Shown here piece after piece: positions 32,003 through 33,519 of a stretch of 33,519 nt of DNA (position 1 is its first letter; the number at the start of each line of letters is the position of its first letter). The position numbers were made by a program, and so were the translations under genes. The stretch is from Desulfuromonadaceae bacterium UBA6124 (GTDB lineage Bacteria; Desulfobacterota; Desulfuromonadia; Desulfuromonadales; Trichloromonadaceae): the NCBI GenBank assembly GCA_002423365.1, contig DIVU01000011.1:1-33519 (forward strand). The letters are read 5' to 3'. Under the pieces are notes generated by a model, which was not told where the DNA came from, searched no databases, and saw nothing but the letters and a program-made list of their open reading frames with translations.

Positions 32003-33489
32003 TCGCGGACCGGGGGCGCCGCATCGGTTTCGCGTGCGTGCTGCTGTTGCTGCCGCTGCTCCTCGTCTCGCCGAGGGAGGCCTCGGCGGCGAGGGTCGAG
32101 GTCCGCAAGGTTCTCGACACCTCCGCCCTCGGCGACCCGTTCGTCTTCGACGTCGACCCGGACGGGGCGGTCCTCGTCCTCACCCGGGAGAACGTGTTCG
32201 ACGCGGGATCGGGGGAATACCTGTTCGGGCATCCGCTGAAGGATCCCGCATGGCTCTCCTTCGCCGGGAGGAGCCTGCGGCTCCTGGCGGACGGCGCCCT
32301 CTACTCCGTGGACGGAGGGACGGCGAGGAAGCTCCTGGATGTTCCCCTGATGAGCTGCGTCTTCGCCTCGGACGGCGACCGGACCTACATCGCCGGGGTC
32401 TCGGCGGACGGGAAGCCGATGCTGTTCCTTCACAAGGAAGGCGCGGGGCACAAGGCGCTGCTCGGGCTCGACGCGCCGATCGACTCCATGGCGATCGCGG
32501 GGGGGAAGCTGTTCTTCTCCGCCGGTCCCAGGATCTACGCTCTCAGGGAGGGCGGTCCCGCCCGGGTTCTTGCATACCTCCCCGGCTTTTCCCACATCCC
32601 CTCCCTTGCGGTCGACGAGGGAAACGGCCTGCTCTACTTCTCGGACGGCGACGACATCTACGCCTTGCGCGGCGAAGATTTCGTCCTGGTCAGGCGGGGC
32701 CTTGGCGGCATGCTCAGGTCCGGGAAAGGGGAGCTCCATGTCCTTTCCTGGCGCGAGCACGCCTTGTTCCGGTTGAGCGGCCTCCCGGCGGCTCTTTCCT
32801 CCGCCGGTGCGCTTTCTCCTCTCGAGGACCCCTGCAAGGCGCCCGACATGTCCCTCTACTGCAAGGCGGCTTGGTCCCGGGCGGTCCTGCGGACCCTTGG
32901 GGAGCTTTCCGCCTCCCCTTCCGACATGGCCGAGGAGAAAAAGGAATTCGAGCGGGTTATGGCTGGGCTCGAAAAGGCGGCGGAAGCTGGATCCGGGGGG
33001 GTCCGGTGGGGCGGGGGGCTGGAGCCGAAGGCGATCCGGCCGAACGGCGTGCTCACGACGGGACGGGAAGGGATCGGGGTCACGTTGTGGGACGGCAGCG
33101 AGATCCGGTTCGGGCCGGACTCCAGGGCGGTCGTCGGAGATTGCGGGCCGGGGCGGGAATGCCGCCAGACCCTCGGGAACGGGCTCCTGTATTTCGAGTC
33201 CGGCAGGCCTCCCGTCGGGGGGATGGCGATTCCGGCGATCCGCGGGGTCGTGATCGCCACGGAAGCCCTGAACGTGAGTTTTTCCTCGGCCCGGCTCGTG
33301 GTGTTCGCCTCCGGCGGCAGCACCGTCGTCGCCGTCATGGAAGGGCGGGTGAAGGCCGTGACGCCGCGCGGCGAAACGGTGATCGTCGCCCCGGGCGAGA
33401 CCTTCGAGGCGAGGAAGGGCGAGCCGTCGGGCGAACCGCAGCCCGCCGATATGGGGAGCCTGAAGAAATGGTGGGAGGAGATCCGGTGA
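31999..33489 (+). CDS. Exported protein with propeller-like repeats and C-terminal FecR-like domain
   Basis: A 496-residue protein with a signal peptide (about 1-30, cleavage near ASA-A). Residues 35-270 contain repeated strand pairs such as LLADGALYSVDGG, LFFSAGPRIYALREG and LYFSDGDDIYALRGED, the pattern of a beta-propeller (NHL/SMP-30-like). A linker with two Cys (DPCKAPDMSLYC, about 277-288) follows. Residues about 345-475 read as a FecR domain: VTLWDGSEIRFGPDSRAVV, AIRGVVIATE, VVAVMEGRVKAV, ending VIVAPGETFEA. FecR domains act as periplasmic signalling or polysaccharide/surface-layer modules. No sigma/anti-sigma gene is seen. It overlaps the previous stop (ATGA) and the probable next start (GTGA). 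Confidence 0.75.
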   Translation: MIADRGRRIGFACVLLLLPLLLVSPREASAARVEVRKVLDTSALGDPFVFDVDPDGAVLVLTRENVFDAGSGEYLFGHPLKDPAWLSFAGRSLRLLADGALYSVDGGTARKLLDVPLMSCVFASDGDRTYIAGVSADGKPMLFLHKEGAGHKALLGLDAPIDSMAIAGGKLFFSAGPRIYALREGGPARVLAYLPGFSHIPSLAVDEGNGLLYFSDGDDIYALRGEDFVLVRRGLGGMLRSGKGELHVLSWREHALFRLSGLPAALSSAGALSPLEDPCKAPDMSLYCKAAWSRAVLRTLGELSASPSDMAEEKKEFERVMAGLEKAAEAGSGGVRWGGGLEPKAIRPNGVLTTGREGIGVTLWDGSEIRFGPDSRAVVGDCGPGRECRQTLGNGLLYFESGRPPVGGMAIPAIRGVVIATEALNVSFSSARLVVFASGGSTVVAVMEGRVKAVTPRGETVIVAPGETFEARKGEPSGEPQPADMGSLKKWWEEIR

Positions 33490-33519
33490 AACGCGCGGCT
33501 AGCCCGCATTTCTCACCAG
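33486..33519 (+). CDS. Probable start of a further gene in the exported-protein operon (partial)
   Basis: GTG 33486 overlaps the previous stop as GTGA and has a strong GGGAGGAG Shine-Dalgarno 6 bases upstream, the same coupling seen earlier in the operon. The frame is open to the window edge (11 codons beginning MKRAAS). Too little is present to name it. Confidence 0.45.
   Translation, partial: MKRAASPHFSP

Noticed and set aside
1..33519. CRISPR arrays, tRNA/rRNA genes, complete IS elements, attachment sites
   Set aside because: Looked for on both strands; no regularly spaced repeats, RNA-gene-like cloverleaf or transposase motif was seen.

Overview
The window comes from a high-GC, Gram-negative-like bacterium. 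Evidence is three-part TRAP and TTT carboxylate transporters with periplasmic binding proteins, a sigma-54 enhancer-binding regulator with a matching -24/-12 promoter, several predicted lipoproteins, and a System II (ResB/CcsB) cytochrome c maturation pair. That mix fits Desulfobacterota/Deltaproteobacteria or Betaproteobacteria, but no rRNA, tRNA or ribosomal gene lies here to fix the taxon. Coding density is very high and there is no gene-free stretch above 300 bp. I saw no CRISPR array, RNA gene, complete IS element or attachment site.

Layout. (1) 1-1101: the 3' part of a subtilisin-like (S8) peptidase in clearly AT-richer DNA, resembling the protease half of the IetAS anti-phage pair. (2) 1292-5867: an operon otnK-otnC-otnI-denD plus a beta-hydroxyacid dehydrogenase, giving a complete route from D-erythronate to dihydroxyacetone phosphate. 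(3) 6012-13340: a second operon with split transketolase, TRAP transporter dctPQM, an ApnO-like (D-apionate oxidoisomerase family) enzyme, a GntR/FCD regulator and a hydroxypyruvate-reductase-like dehydrogenase. It has a putative promoter with a palindromic GntR-type operator at its head and an intrinsic terminator at its end. (4) 13421-18124: a small Cys-rich exported protein, resB-ccsB, a lipoprotein with three internal repeats and a YqaA-like membrane protein. (5) 18125-21020, minus strand: a PrpR-type sigma-54 regulator followed by a D-lactate-dehydrogenase-like gene. Divergent from it, 21288-26590, is a sigma-54-dependent operon tctB-tctA-tctC, an enolase-superfamily dehydratase and a tartrate/D-malate-type dehydrogenase. 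(6) 26603-28414, minus strand: a flavin reductase-like gene and an MFS transporter. (7) 28604-33489 onward: a tightly packed operon of four unknown exported proteins, the last a propeller-like/FecR-like fusion, with a fifth gene probably starting at the window edge.

How they work together. Most of the window is a sugar-acid and hydroxyacid catabolism island: two carboxylate uptake systems, three catabolic sets and two dedicated regulators of different families. The most interesting inference is in block 3. The known product of an ApnO enzyme, 3-oxo-isoapionate, has exactly the ketol that a transketolase cleaves. Cleavage would release hydroxypyruvate, which the last gene of the operon appears suited to reduce to glycerate. 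That would be a kinase-free, transketolase-based route for apionate. The second item of interest is the uncharacterised exported-protein operon of block 7.
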